Source: DATIUV01 sp049322755 (GTDB lineage: Bacteria > Pseudomonadota > Gammaproteobacteria > Burkholderiales > UBA6910). From it: a DNA stretch of 64,000 nt. Shown here one piece after another: positions 1 through 7,354 of the stretch (positions are counted from its first letter, which is position 1; each line of letters opens with the position of its first letter). The notes beneath the pieces were generated by a model. That model was not told where the DNA came from, did not search any database, and saw nothing but the letters and a program-made list of their open reading frames with translations. The stretch lies in contig JBMOQX010000047.1 in the NCBI GenBank assembly GCA_049322755.1, positions 1 through 64,000 of the forward strand. Direction: 5' to 3'. The translations under genes and the position numbers were made by a program.

Positions 1-66
1 GGGAAGGTTCTCTTCGGGAAAATGCTCCCGTATCCGTTCCCATTGAGCATCCGTCAATCGCAGCAT
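1..66 (-). CDS. IS5-family transposase, N-terminal 22 residues (partial)
   Basis: Reading leftward from the ATG at 66 gives MLRLTDAQWERIREHFPEEN and then LP at the window edge. This is the typical opening of IS5-family transposases with a DUF4096-type N-terminal helix-turn-helix (LTDxQWxRIxxxxPxE). The DDE catalytic domain would lie outside the window. Function (cut-and-paste transposition) is inferred from the family. Nothing visible says whether the copy is intact. Confidence 0.7.
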   Translation of the reverse strand, partial: MLRLTDAQWERIREHFPEENLP

Positions 67-120
67 GTTGCCAATTGTATGTATACGAATTCACCCACTC
101 AATAATTTTGAGATAGGTTC
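1..120 (-). mobile_element. end of an IS5-family insertion sequence, cut by the window edge
   Basis: The first 120 bases hold the start of a transposase (66 to 1, minus strand) and about 54 bases of upstream DNA. That DNA ends, read outward, in GAACCTATCTCAAAA (120 to 106), which resembles an IS terminal repeat. The other terminus lies outside the window, so the inverted repeat cannot be confirmed. The putative end at 120 coincides with the last base of the stop codon of the neighbouring gene, which suggests the insertion truncated that gene. The IS family is assigned from the transposase N-terminus only. Confidence 0.55.
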
Positions 121-515
121 TAGTTTCCCTTGGGAGGAGGCATCTTATGTTTGACGCTGCGCTCCGTATCGCCCGGTTCTCCTTCCCAAACCATTTCGCA
201 CGCCGCCACGGGCCTCGATGCACCGGCACGCCAAAACCATCCCACGGGGAGAAAGCGATCTGTCTGGTTTGCGATTTCGTGCGTTGGCTGGAAGGACACT
301 TCCAGGCCGGATTCCACCTGCATGACTTCGTCGGGAAGCGGCCGGAATTCACCTGTTAGTTCGTCATGCATGTGCGGCATGAAGATGCCGAGATGGTATT
401 CAGATAGTCTGTGCAGCATCGCTTGGACTTCTGGAAGATGGATTGCCTCCTGAGCAGTTCTCAACGCTTGAGGCAAACCACCGGCGCTTCCTTGTGACAC
501 ATTCGCTATTGTCAT
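120..515 (-). CDS. hypothetical protein, possibly truncated by the adjacent IS
   Basis: A 131-residue soluble protein that I do not recognise. The start at 515 (MTIANVSQGSAGG) is preferred over an upstream ATG at 551 because AGGAG at 526-522 sits at good distance. The middle is rich in Met, His and Pro (HLGIFMPHMHDE) and the tail is basic (KHKMPPPKGN). There is no signal peptide or membrane segment. The stop codon appears to be made at the junction with the IS end at 120, so the original protein may have been longer. The next gene in the same orientation is the glucoamylase-like protein about 200 bases upstream. Confidence 0.5.
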   Translation of the reverse strand: MTIANVSQGSAGGLPQALRTAQEAIHLPEVQAMLHRLSEYHLGIFMPHMHDELTGEFRPLPDEVMQVESGLEVSFQPTHEIANQTDRFLPVGWFWRAGASRPVAACEMVWEGEPGDTERSVKHKMPPPKGN

Positions 516-714
516 GATGCTCTCCTGCTTAGATGTCATTGACCCATTCAAGTGGCTGGGTCAAGTGCCAAGTGCATTTGTTGTCGAGGTAGCACCAACC
601 TCGTTATGGCAACTGCGCAAGACGCGTGTCGGCCATGACTTTTTGCATGGTGATGCTCCTTTCTTCAGGGTTGCATACAACCACAATCGCTATCCCCGGA
701 TGTCATCGAGGCCT
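516..714 (-). other. intergenic stretch with a possible 14-codon leader-like ORF
   Basis: No normal-sized gene is visible between the hypothetical gene and the glucoamylase-like gene. A very short minus-strand ORF (648 to 604, MQKVMADTRLAQLP) has AGGAG 7 bases before its ATG. It could be a short peptide, a leader, or the eroded start of a lost gene. I see no clear terminator. Confidence 0.25.
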
Positions 715-2082
715 TCATAGCCAACCTCCCGTGAAATCCGCTCGCCGCAAGCCTCCGACAATGTATGGGCACTTTCGCATCAATTGCCACAATAAGCCGG
801 TACGATAATTTTCGATCATCAGAACCGTCGGCCCTTCGTTGAGTCCGAAATGCCACGGCGATACCCAGCCGTGGGGATTGCCGGATGCACCAGGGTAGGT
901 CGGATTGAAGGACGCTTTGAAGCCGTAGCGGTTGGACTCTGTCAATTTGATGTCATGAATACAGTAATCGAGCACGGGCAGCACAATCTCGGGCGCGAAT
1001 GGCAGCGACGCCGCCACGGCCCACGGTGCGATCGTGCCGTCGTCAGGTCCGTACGGCACGCCGCGGCCCACGTAATCGAAGAACTGGCGCTCGATGCCGG
1101 CTACGTTGACGGTGTCCGGACCGGGACCTTCGCTCGCGGTCAGTCCCCAGCAGTGCTCGCCGTAGTGCGCGAACTTGAGCGGGTTATCGATGGCGTACTC
1201 ATGTTGCACATAGGTCGCGCGCCGGCTGTTCTCGAAATAGTCGATGCCCTTGGCACGCATGAAGGCGTCCTGGATACCGCGAAAGTCGACCCAGATATGC
1301 GAGAGCTGGTGCGTGAATAACGGCCCGGCATAGAGATAGTCGTATCCGTAGCAGTGTTCCCACCGGTAGGTGGCAGCCCACGCCGCATAGGCGCTCTCGG
1401 GCAGCGGATGAGTCGGCGAACCCAGCCCCAGAATGTACAGCAGCAGTGCCTCGTCGTAGCCTTTCCAGCGGTAGTTGAGGAAGCCGCTTTCAGGCTTCCA
1501 GCCGTGCGTCACAGTCGCACCCTGGTTCTGCGCCCACGGCCAATTGGCGCGGCGATAGAGCGCGTCGGCAAGGGTGCGGATTTCATGTTCTTCGGCCGTA
1601 TCTGCGTCAAAGTACATACCCGCCGTCAACGCCCCCGCCAGCAGCAAAGCGCTGTCTATCGTCGACAGTTCGCATTGCCAGGCGCGCCGCCCGGTCTGCA
1701 TGTCAAGAAAATGGTAGTAAAAGCCCTGATAACCGGTCGCATCGGGCCCGGGACCTTGCGGGCTGTTCCAGAAAAATCGCAGGGTCGCAAGCGTTCGTCC
1801 CACTGCGGCGCCACGCGACATGAATCCGCGCTCGACGCCCACCGGGTACGCCGCCAACGCGAGGCCGGTGGCGGCAATACTGGCAGGCCAATCTGCTTCG
1901 GTCTTGTCGATCACCAACCCATTGACTGGATTCGTCTCGTGCAGAAAGTAGTTAAATGAGGCGCGCTGCAGCTTTTCCAGTTCGGCATCGGCGGTTAGTG
2001 TCCTTCGGCTCATAGTGTCACCTGGCCTGCGACTCTCGGATAAACTCGCCTCGTGGTTCCTAACGTTCTTCGACTCAATCAT
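715..2082 (-). CDS. glucoamylase-like protein (COG5368/PF10091)
   Basis: About 455 residues. It matches the glycoamylase-like family: an alpha/alpha-barrel with motifs such as FNYFLHETNPVNGLVIDKT near the N-terminus, GYDEALLLYILGLGSPTHP in the middle, and ESNRYGFKASFNPTYP and FGLNEGPTVLMIENYRTG near the C-terminus. Members are thought to act on glucans; the substrate here is unknown. No signal peptide is evident, so it may be cytoplasmic. The start at 2082 follows GAGGA closely, 8 bases after the stop of the HMA gene. An alternative start at 2013 (MSRRTLTAD) also has AGGTG upstream. Its position by zwf/gnd/pgl and the GH65 fusion suggests release of glucose units for the pentose-phosphate route. 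Confidence 0.8.
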   Translation of the reverse strand: MIESKNVRNHEASLSESRRPGDTMSRRTLTADAELEKLQRASFNYFLHETNPVNGLVIDKTEADWPASIAATGLALAAYPVGVERGFMSRGAAVGRTLATLRFFWNSPQGPGPDATGYQGFYYHFLDMQTGRRAWQCELSTIDSALLLAGALTAGMYFDADTAEEHEIRTLADALYRRANWPWAQNQGATVTHGWKPESGFLNYRWKGYDEALLLYILGLGSPTHPLPESAYAAWAATYRWEHCYGYDYLYAGPLFTHQLSHIWVDFRGIQDAFMRAKGIDYFENSRRATYVQHEYAIDNPLKFAHYGEHCWGLTASEGPGPDTVNVAGIERQFFDYVGRGVPYGPDDGTIAPWAVAASLPFAPEIVLPVLDYCIHDIKLTESNRYGFKASFNPTYPGASGNPHGWVSPWHFGLNEGPTVLMIENYRTGLLWQLMRKCPYIVGGLRRADFTGGWL

Positions 2083-2090
2083 GGCTTTCC

Positions 2091-2351
2091 TCACCCGTTG
2101 TCCGGCGGGTCCTCGGGCACGCACAGATGCTTCGGCAGCATCTCGCCGCCGCAGTGGTAGCCGCACTCGTGGACTTTGTGCTTGATGGCCTTGAGGTCGG
2201 TGACCGTCTCGTCATAGGTCACAGTGGCGCTGCCGGCGACGTAGTTGACCTCGGCCTTGTGCACGCCCGGGAGCTTCGCGAGCTGTTTCTCCACGCCGCG
2301 CGCACTCAGCGCAGACAGCATACCGCCGACCTCGATGGTGATGGTTTTCAT
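2091..2351 (-). CDS. small HMA-fold protein lacking the CXXC metal site
   Basis: An 86-residue heavy-metal-associated (HMA) domain protein. The fold is recognisable from GVEKQLAKLPGVHKAEVNYV and TVTYDETVTDLKAIKHKV. The canonical GMxCxxC loop is replaced by GGMLSALSARG, so the usual Cu-binding cysteines are missing. A different cluster, CGYHCGGEMLPKHLC, sits at the C-terminus and could be an alternative metal site (inference). GGAGG 7 bases ahead favours the start at 2351; an ATG at 2354 is also possible. The closest relative in this window is the N-terminal domain of the ATPase at 22524-24860, which shows the same loss and the same C-terminal Cys/His pattern. Confidence 0.8.
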   Translation of the reverse strand: MKTITIEVGGMLSALSARGVEKQLAKLPGVHKAEVNYVAGSATVTYDETVTDLKAIKHKVHECGYHCGGEMLPKHLCVPEDPPDNG

Positions 2352-2403
2352 CATATGGCCTCCGTGTGTAGAAAGTAGTAAGAAGTCGCAAGCGTGTGGT
2401 GGA

Positions 2404-2571
2404 AAATAACAGCTCACGGTAATCGCGCCGAGCTTCCTCCGTGCTCGCTACGTTCACCGCCTTGAGCCGCTTTTCAATGGTGCCCGCGCTCTCATCGGCC
2501 GCCAGAATTCCTTTACCCGGCGCCGTTAGCTCGGCTACCGTTTTTGCCAACTCTTGTGTGGATATCGACAT
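2404..2571 (-). pseudogene. 5' remnant of class I fructose-bisphosphate aldolase
   Basis: Starting at the ATG at 2571, with GGAGG just upstream, the first 56 residues (MSISTQELAKTVAELTAPGK, then GILAADESAGTIEKRLK and EEARRDYRELLF) are a clear class I fructose-1,6-bisphosphate aldolase N-terminus. After that the homology stops and the frame runs into the leader of the HMA gene. The barrel, including the Schiff-base lysine, is absent, so this is a truncated remnant. The frame stays open to 2212 as a chimeric 119-residue ORF. Confidence 0.8.
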
Positions 2572-2588
2572 AAAACCTCCATCAATTA

Positions 2589-3281
2589 TTACCGATCCGA
2601 TGATTTGGTGATGCCGAGCAAGGCGGAAAAGTCGAAATTGATCAGCTTGTCGATACGCTCAATCGTTATGTCAGCCGGCGGATAGGCCGCGGTGTTTACG
2701 GGATCCAACGCGTAGTGCCCCTGACGCAGGAAAACGGTGGTCAGACGCCCTCCCCAGACGGTTTTCATCGCCGCCAGAATGCGCAGCTTGTCATCCACCA
2801 TGACGTAACGCCGGGCTGGGTACCGGCTCTCGACATCATCGAGCATCTGCTCCTTGTGCAGGTAAATCAGCACCCGGCCCTCGACCGCCGCCCACAGCCC
2901 CGAACGCTGGACCTTGCGCGGCTGGAACACCACGTCGCCGTCCGACAGAATCACCGTCGGTCCCCAGCGGCGCAGATGGGCGAGGACATCGAGCGCGCCG
3001 GGATAGAGGCGCTCCGCGAACGGATAGTCCACCAGGAATGCAGACATCATCAGCAGGTTCGGATCGTTCATGACGCTCACGCGGTAGCGTTGCAAGGCGC
3101 CCAGATAGTCCACATAGCCGAGTTCGGCGCGCAGCGCCTCGAAAATTTGCCAATAACGATCCCGGCTCCCGGCGCCAAATGCCTGTGCAAGATGTTCACT
3201 CAGGTCGGCGGCGATGCGATCGTTGTCGAGCAGCGTGTTGTCCACGTCGAACAGAAAGACTACCGGGTCCGGTGCGGTCAT
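2589..3281 (-). CDS. HAD-superfamily hydrolase
   Basis: About 230 residues. It carries HAD motif I FLFDVDNTLLDND near residue 10 (both aspartates present), a motif II-like ILSDGDVVF, and a motif IV-like YVMVDDKLRI, so a phosphatase of a small metabolite is likely; the substrate is not evident. The start at 3281 overlaps the zwf stop codon in an ATGA arrangement, implying translational coupling. With zwf, gnd and pgl upstream, a sugar-phosphate substrate is plausible but is an inference. Confidence 0.8.
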   Translation of the reverse strand: MTAPDPVVFLFDVDNTLLDNDRIAADLSEHLAQAFGAGSRDRYWQIFEALRAELGYVDYLGALQRYRVSVMNDPNLLMMSAFLVDYPFAERLYPGALDVLAHLRRWGPTVILSDGDVVFQPRKVQRSGLWAAVEGRVLIYLHKEQMLDDVESRYPARRYVMVDDKLRILAAMKTVWGGRLTTVFLRQGHYALDPVNTAAYPPADITIERIDKLINFDFSALLGITKSSDR

Positions 3282-4687
3282 GCCGTTTCCTCCGGGCTCG
3301 GGTTGTGCCAGCCGCCGTCCGCGGCGATGAGCGCGTCCGCCGCCTCGGGCCCCCAACTGCCGGGTTCATACGGCAGTGCCCGATGGTGTTCCGTCAGTAC
3401 CCGATCCACCGCGACCCAGGTGGCCTCCAGGCAGTCCTCGCGGGCGAACAGGGCGCCGTGACCGGCCATGGCGTCCCCCAGCAGGCGGTCGTAAGGCGAT
3501 TGTTCATCCGCGCGCGCGTTCAGCAGGACGAGTTCGCGCTGCTCGCCGATGAACTCCTTCCCTGGGCGCTTGACACGCGCGGCCAGCGCGATGGCCGAAC
3601 GGGGCGAGAGCCGGAAGCGCAGGTAGTTGGCGCGGCCGTCGGCCGGTGCCGAGTCGTCGAACAGTCGCTGGGGCGGCGGCTTCAATTCCACCAGCACTTC
3701 GGCCGCCGTTTCGGCCAGGCATTTACCGGCGCGCAGGCACCACGGCACCCCTTGCCAGCGCCACGAGTCGATGAATAGCCGCAGGGCGCAGAACGTCTCG
3801 ACATCGGAGTCCTCCGCCACACCCGGCTCGTTGCGGTAGCCGGCGTACTGGCCGCGCACCAGATCGGCGGGCGCAAGCGGGCGCATGGCCCGGAACACCT
3901 TGTACTTCTCGGCGTGCACGGCGCCGTAGTCCTGGTAGCCCGGCGGCTCCATGGCCAGCAGCGCGACGATCTGGAACAGGTGATTCTGGACCACATCACG
4001 CAGACAGCCGGCGCTTTCGTAAAACGCGCCGCGACCCTGCACACCGAAGTCCTCGGCCAGCGTGATCTGCACGCTGGCCACGTGCTCGCGGTTCCAGACC
4101 GGTTCAAGAAATGCATTGGCGAAGCGGAAATAGAGGATGTTCATGATCGCCTCCTTGCCGAGGAAGTGATCGATGCGGAAGATCGCATCTTCCGCAAACA
4201 CCGAATGCAGGATGCGATTGAGTTCCCGTGCCGAGGCCAGGTCGCGTCCGAACGGCTTTTCGACGATGACGCGCGCCTGCTCCGCCAGGCCCGCGGCCGC
4301 AAGCCCCTGGATCACCGTCGCGAACAGCGCGGGCGGGATCGCGAGGTAGTGCGCCGGACGCCGGGCATCGCTCAGCGCCTTTTTGAGCGCTTTGAACGTA
4401 CCCGGGTCGTTGTAGTCGCCACTCACGTAGCTGAGCAGGGAGAGAAGATGGTGGAGGGTACGCTGGTCATCAATTCTGCCGAATTTTTTTATGCTGTCCG
4501 TTGCCCGTTTGCGAAGTTGCGCCACGCCCCACCTCGAGGAGGCAACACCGACCACCGGGACGTTAAGAGCGCCCCGCTTCGCCATCGCATAGAGTGCTGG
4601 AAAGATCTTCTTATGAACGAGGTCGCCCGTCACGCCGAACAGCACCAGCGCGTCGGACCGTGCAGTGCCGCCGTTGGTCTTGTTCAT
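3278..4687 (-). CDS. zwf: glucose-6-phosphate 1-dehydrogenase
   Basis: About 469 residues, normal for the family. It oxidises glucose-6-phosphate to 6-phosphogluconolactone with NADP+ or NAD+. Visible features are the nucleotide-binding GVTGDLVHKK near the N-terminus, VEKPFGRDL, and the active-site RIDHFLGKE with the catalytic His/Lys pair. The start at 4687 is chosen because it follows a purine-rich GGAAGAAG and lies directly after the gnd stop (4691-4689). The longer upstream reading would run through gnd. It ends overlapping the HAD gene. With gnd and pgl it forms a complete oxidative pentose-phosphate branch. Confidence 0.95.
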   Translation of the reverse strand: MNKTNGGTARSDALVLFGVTGDLVHKKIFPALYAMAKRGALNVPVVGVASSRWGVAQLRKRATDSIKKFGRIDDQRTLHHLLSLLSYVSGDYNDPGTFKALKKALSDARRPAHYLAIPPALFATVIQGLAAAGLAEQARVIVEKPFGRDLASARELNRILHSVFAEDAIFRIDHFLGKEAIMNILYFRFANAFLEPVWNREHVASVQITLAEDFGVQGRGAFYESAGCLRDVVQNHLFQIVALLAMEPPGYQDYGAVHAEKYKVFRAMRPLAPADLVRGQYAGYRNEPGVAEDSDVETFCALRLFIDSWRWQGVPWCLRAGKCLAETAAEVLVELKPPPQRLFDDSAPADGRANYLRFRLSPRSAIALAARVKRPGKEFIGEQRELVLLNARADEQSPYDRLLGDAMAGHGALFAREDCLEATWVAVDRVLTEHHRALPYEPGSWGPEAADALIAADGGWHNPSPEETA

Positions 4688-4688
4688 C

Positions 4689-5711
4689 TCAGCTTCTTCC
4701 CTTCTTCTTCTCGTCATGCCCGCCAAACTGCTTACGCATCGCAGACAACACCCGATTGGCGAAATCCGCACCACCACGCGAGCTGAAGCGTTCATAGAGC
4801 GCGGCGCTAAGAACAGGGACTGGCACGGATTCGTCGATGGCAGCCGCGATCGTCCACCGCCCCTCGCCGGAATCCGACACGCGGCCAGCGTAGTTCTTCA
4901 GACCAGGGCCGTTTAGGAGCGAGGTAGCAGTAAGATCCAGCAACCACGAGCCGATCACGCTGCCTCGGCGCCAAACTTCCGCGATCTCAGGCAGGTCCAG
5001 GTCATATTGGTAATACTCCGGGTTCCGCAGCGGCGCCGTTTCGGCATCCGTATCGCGCAAGCGCGTACCGGCGTTGGCGTTGCGCAGGATGCTCAGCCCT
5101 TCGGCATAAGCCGCCATGAGGCCATACTCAATGCCGTTGTGGACCATCTTTACGAAGTGGCCCGCGCCGGTCGGGCCGCAATGCAGATATCCGTGCTCGG
5201 CGGGACCAGGAGTACCCTTCTTGCCTGGGGTGCGCGGCGCTGCCTTGACCCCGGGCGCGATGCTCTTGAAAATCGGGTCCAGGTGGCGGACGACCTGGTC
5301 CTCCCCGCCGATCATCAGACAGTAGCCGCGCTCCAGCCCGAACACCCCGCCGCTGGTGCCGCAATCGACGTAATGTATGCCGCTGCGCTTGAGCGCCTTC
5401 GCTCTCAGGAGATCGTCGCGGTAGTAGCTATTGCCGCCGTCGATGATGATGTCAGCGGCATCCATGCGCGAGGCCAGTTCCTCGACAGTCTTGCCGGCTA
5501 CGCCGGCGGGAACCATCACCCAGACCACGCGCGGTTTGGCTAGCTTCGCAACCAGCTCATCGATCGAGGCGGAGCCCCGAACGCCGCGGCCCGCGATCTT
5601 CTTGACGGCGGCGGGGTTCACGTCGTAGACGACGCACTTGTGGCCATCCTTCGTCAGGCGCCGCACCAAACTGGCTCCCATACGCCCCAGTCCGATCATG
5701 CCGAGATGCAT
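4689..5711 (-). CDS. gnd: 6-phosphogluconate dehydrogenase (decarboxylating), short type
   Basis: 340 residues, the length of the short, often NAD-linked GndA/YqeC-type family rather than the about 470-residue enzyme. It converts 6-phosphogluconate to ribulose-5-phosphate and CO2. The N-terminal Rossmann motif is GLGRMGASLVRRL; IIDGGNSYYRDD, the substrate loop YVDCGTSGGVFGLERGYCLM and the catalytic-lysine segment GHFVKMVHNGIEYG all match. The start has AAGGAGA upstream. zwf follows without a gap, so the two are co-transcribed. Confidence 0.93.
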   Translation of the reverse strand: MHLGMIGLGRMGASLVRRLTKDGHKCVVYDVNPAAVKKIAGRGVRGSASIDELVAKLAKPRVVWVMVPAGVAGKTVEELASRMDAADIIIDGGNSYYRDDLLRAKALKRSGIHYVDCGTSGGVFGLERGYCLMIGGEDQVVRHLDPIFKSIAPGVKAAPRTPGKKGTPGPAEHGYLHCGPTGAGHFVKMVHNGIEYGLMAAYAEGLSILRNANAGTRLRDTDAETAPLRNPEYYQYDLDLPEIAEVWRRGSVIGSWLLDLTATSLLNGPGLKNYAGRVSDSGEGRWTIAAAIDESVPVPVLSAALYERFSSRGGADFANRVLSAMRKQFGGHDEKKKGRS

Positions 5712-5726
5712 TTTGAATCTCCTTCC

Positions 5727-5896
5727 TTAACTGGGTACACCGTGTCTTCTCACCTCGACCGAGTGTTGCTGGCGGTCATTAACCGGAGGGACAGCCGGGC
5801 CGGACTGCTCGACACCATCGATCGTCAGCTTCGTCCCGCCGTCCGCGCCATACATTTGCAGTACACGGTGATATGGAAGACAGTCTCCCGATACTG
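5727..5896 (-). pseudogene. 3' remnant resembling a GH94 / cyclic beta-1,2-glucan synthase C-terminus
   Basis: Two reading frames in tandem recall the end of GH94-type glycan phosphorylases and cyclic beta-1,2-glucan synthases. They are YRETVFHITV at about 5896-5867 and, after a frame change, LTIDGVEQSGPAVPPVNDRQ then QHSVEV ending at 5727. In the intact family these segments are contiguous (YRxxxxxIxV ... LDGVEQ ... IPLVDDxxxHxVxV). The rest of that about 2,800-residue protein is absent. The assignment is from memory of the family signature and would benefit from a search. Confidence 0.5.
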
Positions 5897-6043
5897 TAGG
5901 GCTCTGTCTTGTAGACCGCAATCGAATCCGCCGGGTTCGCGTGATAGTTTCATATCCAATCTGGTTTGCCTTCGATCTGGCAGATCCGCCTGGTTTGGAA
6001 CTGTGGGTCAAACGAAGACGCCATCCAACACACAAGCTCCCGG
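5897..6043. other. short non-coding stretch between the GH94-like remnant and pgl
   Basis: I see no ORF with coding character here. The frames are short and interrupted. It may be further eroded sequence of the GH94-like remnant. Confidence 0.3.
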
Positions 6044-6781
6044 TCAGACAGCCAACGGCACCAGCAGCGCGGACTCCACCAGCACATCGACACCCGCCGC
6101 CGGCATGATCGCCCGCGCCGGAATGTCTTTGCCGGCACGCCACTTGCCCACCGCTCTATGTTTGGACTCGCCGCTGACCAGAAATATCACTTTCCGCGCA
6201 CGGCCCAGCCGCGCCGCACTCAACGACACGCGCTGCAGCGGTGGTTTAGGTGCGTCGAACACCGCTAGCGTGTCCGGCGACCCGGGCGCTACCCCCCATT
6301 CATGATCGGGAAACAGGCTTGCCGTGTGGCCGTCCTCGCCAAGCCCGAGCAGCACCAAATCGAAGTCGCCGACTGTCAGCAGTGTTTCGGCATACATTCG
6401 GGCTGCCTGCAACGCACCCAACTCCCCCGGTATGGTGTGCAACTGAAGCCGGGGAATGGGCACGCAATCGAGCCAAGCCTCCGCGGCCATGCGCGAGTTG
6501 CGCGCTGAATCGACTGCTGGCAGGCAGCGCTCGTCGCAGAAATAGATGTGCCACGCGGACCAATCGGTTTGGGCTGCACATAATCCGTGATAGATTCCGC
6601 GCGGCGTGCTTCCGCCGGCGAGCACGAGATGAAACTGGCCGCGTTCATGGATAGCCTGTGCCGCGCTGACAAGGATGGTCTCACACGCCGCTCGTTGCAA
6701 CGCCCGCTCATCGGAAACTGCATGCCAGCGGCATAGTTCCAAGCCGATTGGATTTTTCAAGATGCTTGGGCTGGTTCCCAT
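6044..6781 (-). CDS. pgl: 6-phosphogluconolactonase
   Basis: About 245 residues, the usual size for the SOL/DevB family. It hydrolyses 6-phosphogluconolactone between the zwf and gnd steps. Diagnostic motifs are LVLAGGSTPRGIYHGL near residue 60, IYFCDERCLP, and LLGLGEDGHTASLFP with the catalytic histidine. The start at 6781 (MGTSPSILKN) follows GGAATTGGAA. It lies inside the last codons of the phosphoketolase remnant, so the two overlap by 25 bases in different frames. gnd lies about 330 bases downstream, separated by the GH94-like remnant. Confidence 0.93.
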   Translation of the reverse strand: MGTSPSILKNPIGLELCRWHAVSDERALQRAACETILVSAAQAIHERGQFHLVLAGGSTPRGIYHGLCAAQTDWSAWHIYFCDERCLPAVDSARNSRMAAEAWLDCVPIPRLQLHTIPGELGALQAARMYAETLLTVGDFDLVLLGLGEDGHTASLFPDHEWGVAPGSPDTLAVFDAPKPPLQRVSLSAARLGRARKVIFLVSGESKHRAVGKWRAGKDIPARAIMPAAGVDVLVESALLVPLAV

Positions 6782-6975
6782 TTCCAATTCCGGATTTCCG
6801 GCAGGTCCTGGCCGTGTTTGTCGATGTATTGCTTGTGCTCGATCAGCTTGTCCCGGAGCTGCTGCTTCAGGCAGATGCCCTTGTCGCCGGTCTGCGGCAG
6901 GCGGTCGATGGTGTCCATCACGAGGTGGAAGCGGTCCAGATCGTTCAGCACCGTCATGTCGAAGGCGGTGGTGAT
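6757..6975 (-). pseudogene. 3' remnant of phosphoketolase
   Basis: The last about 73 residues of a D-xylulose-5-phosphate/fructose-6-phosphate phosphoketolase are preserved: FDMTVLNDLDRFHLVMDTID, RLPQTGDKG, LKQQLRDKLIEHKQYIDKHG and the typical end PEIRNWKW. Upstream of about 6975 the homology ends abruptly at a junction with an MFS-transporter N-terminus in another frame. The thiamine-diphosphate domains, some 700 residues, are missing, so no activity is expected. The lost enzyme would have produced acetyl-phosphate, the substrate of the AckA-PduL fusion at 16977-18797. Confidence 0.85.
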
Positions 6976-6978
6976 GAA

Positions 6979-7118
6979 TAAGCCACCCCGAATGCGCGAA
7001 GCATACGCAAGCGGAGCATGGGCAGCGCGACACCATAACCAAGCGCTACCACGAACACCGACGCCATGAGCCACAAAAATGGCCCGGTGTGCAATGGTGA
7101 AACCTGGTTATTCGTCAT
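6979..7118 (-). pseudogene. 5' remnant of an MFS-type transporter
   Basis: From the ATG at 7118 the frame reads MTNNQVSPLHTGPFLWLMAS and then VFVVALGYGVALPML, a typical first transmembrane segment of a major-facilitator transporter. The MFS gene at 25851-27134 has a similar LGYGVILPLLP. Homology ends near 6979, where phosphoketolase sequence begins, so only about 45 residues remain. A deletion fusing an MFS start to an xfp end is the simplest reading. Confidence 0.55.
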
Positions 7119-7133
7119 AAGTGTCATTCAAGC

Positions 7134-7331
7134 TTATCTGGGCTTCATTCCATGCTGGCGGTGATGCTTGATGTATTTCTCAGGCTCCGCCTCAAACGCC
7201 TGCCGGCAGGTTTCGGCACAGAAATAGAAGGTCTTGCCCTGGTAAACGAAATCCGCCACCGCGGATAGGCGGCTAACTTCCATGCCGCAGACTGGATCCC
7301 TGAAACTGCGTTCGTTGCTTTGCTGTTGCAT
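7134..7331 (-). CDS. YHS-domain protein
   Basis: 65 residues, essentially a single YHS domain: RDPVCGMEVSRLSA, then FVYQGKTFYFCAETCRQAFE and a terminal EPEKYIKHHR. The three cysteines in this arrangement are thought to bind a metal, often copper. It is cytosolic, with no signal peptide. It probably serves as a small metal-binding accessory. Similar domains occur in the window at 33807-34097, 30843-31604 and the N-terminus of the CopA-like ATPase. Confidence 0.85.
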   Translation of the reverse strand: MQQQSNERSFRDPVCGMEVSRLSAVADFVYQGKTFYFCAETCRQAFEAEPEKYIKHHRQHGMKPR

Positions 7332-7354
7332 TGCTCACTCCTTAAGACTGGTCC

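Noticed and set aside
5640..6305. 221-residue plus-strand ORF across the gnd-pgl interval
   Set aside because: It crosses two minus-strand genes and a remnant, with no motif or ribosome site.
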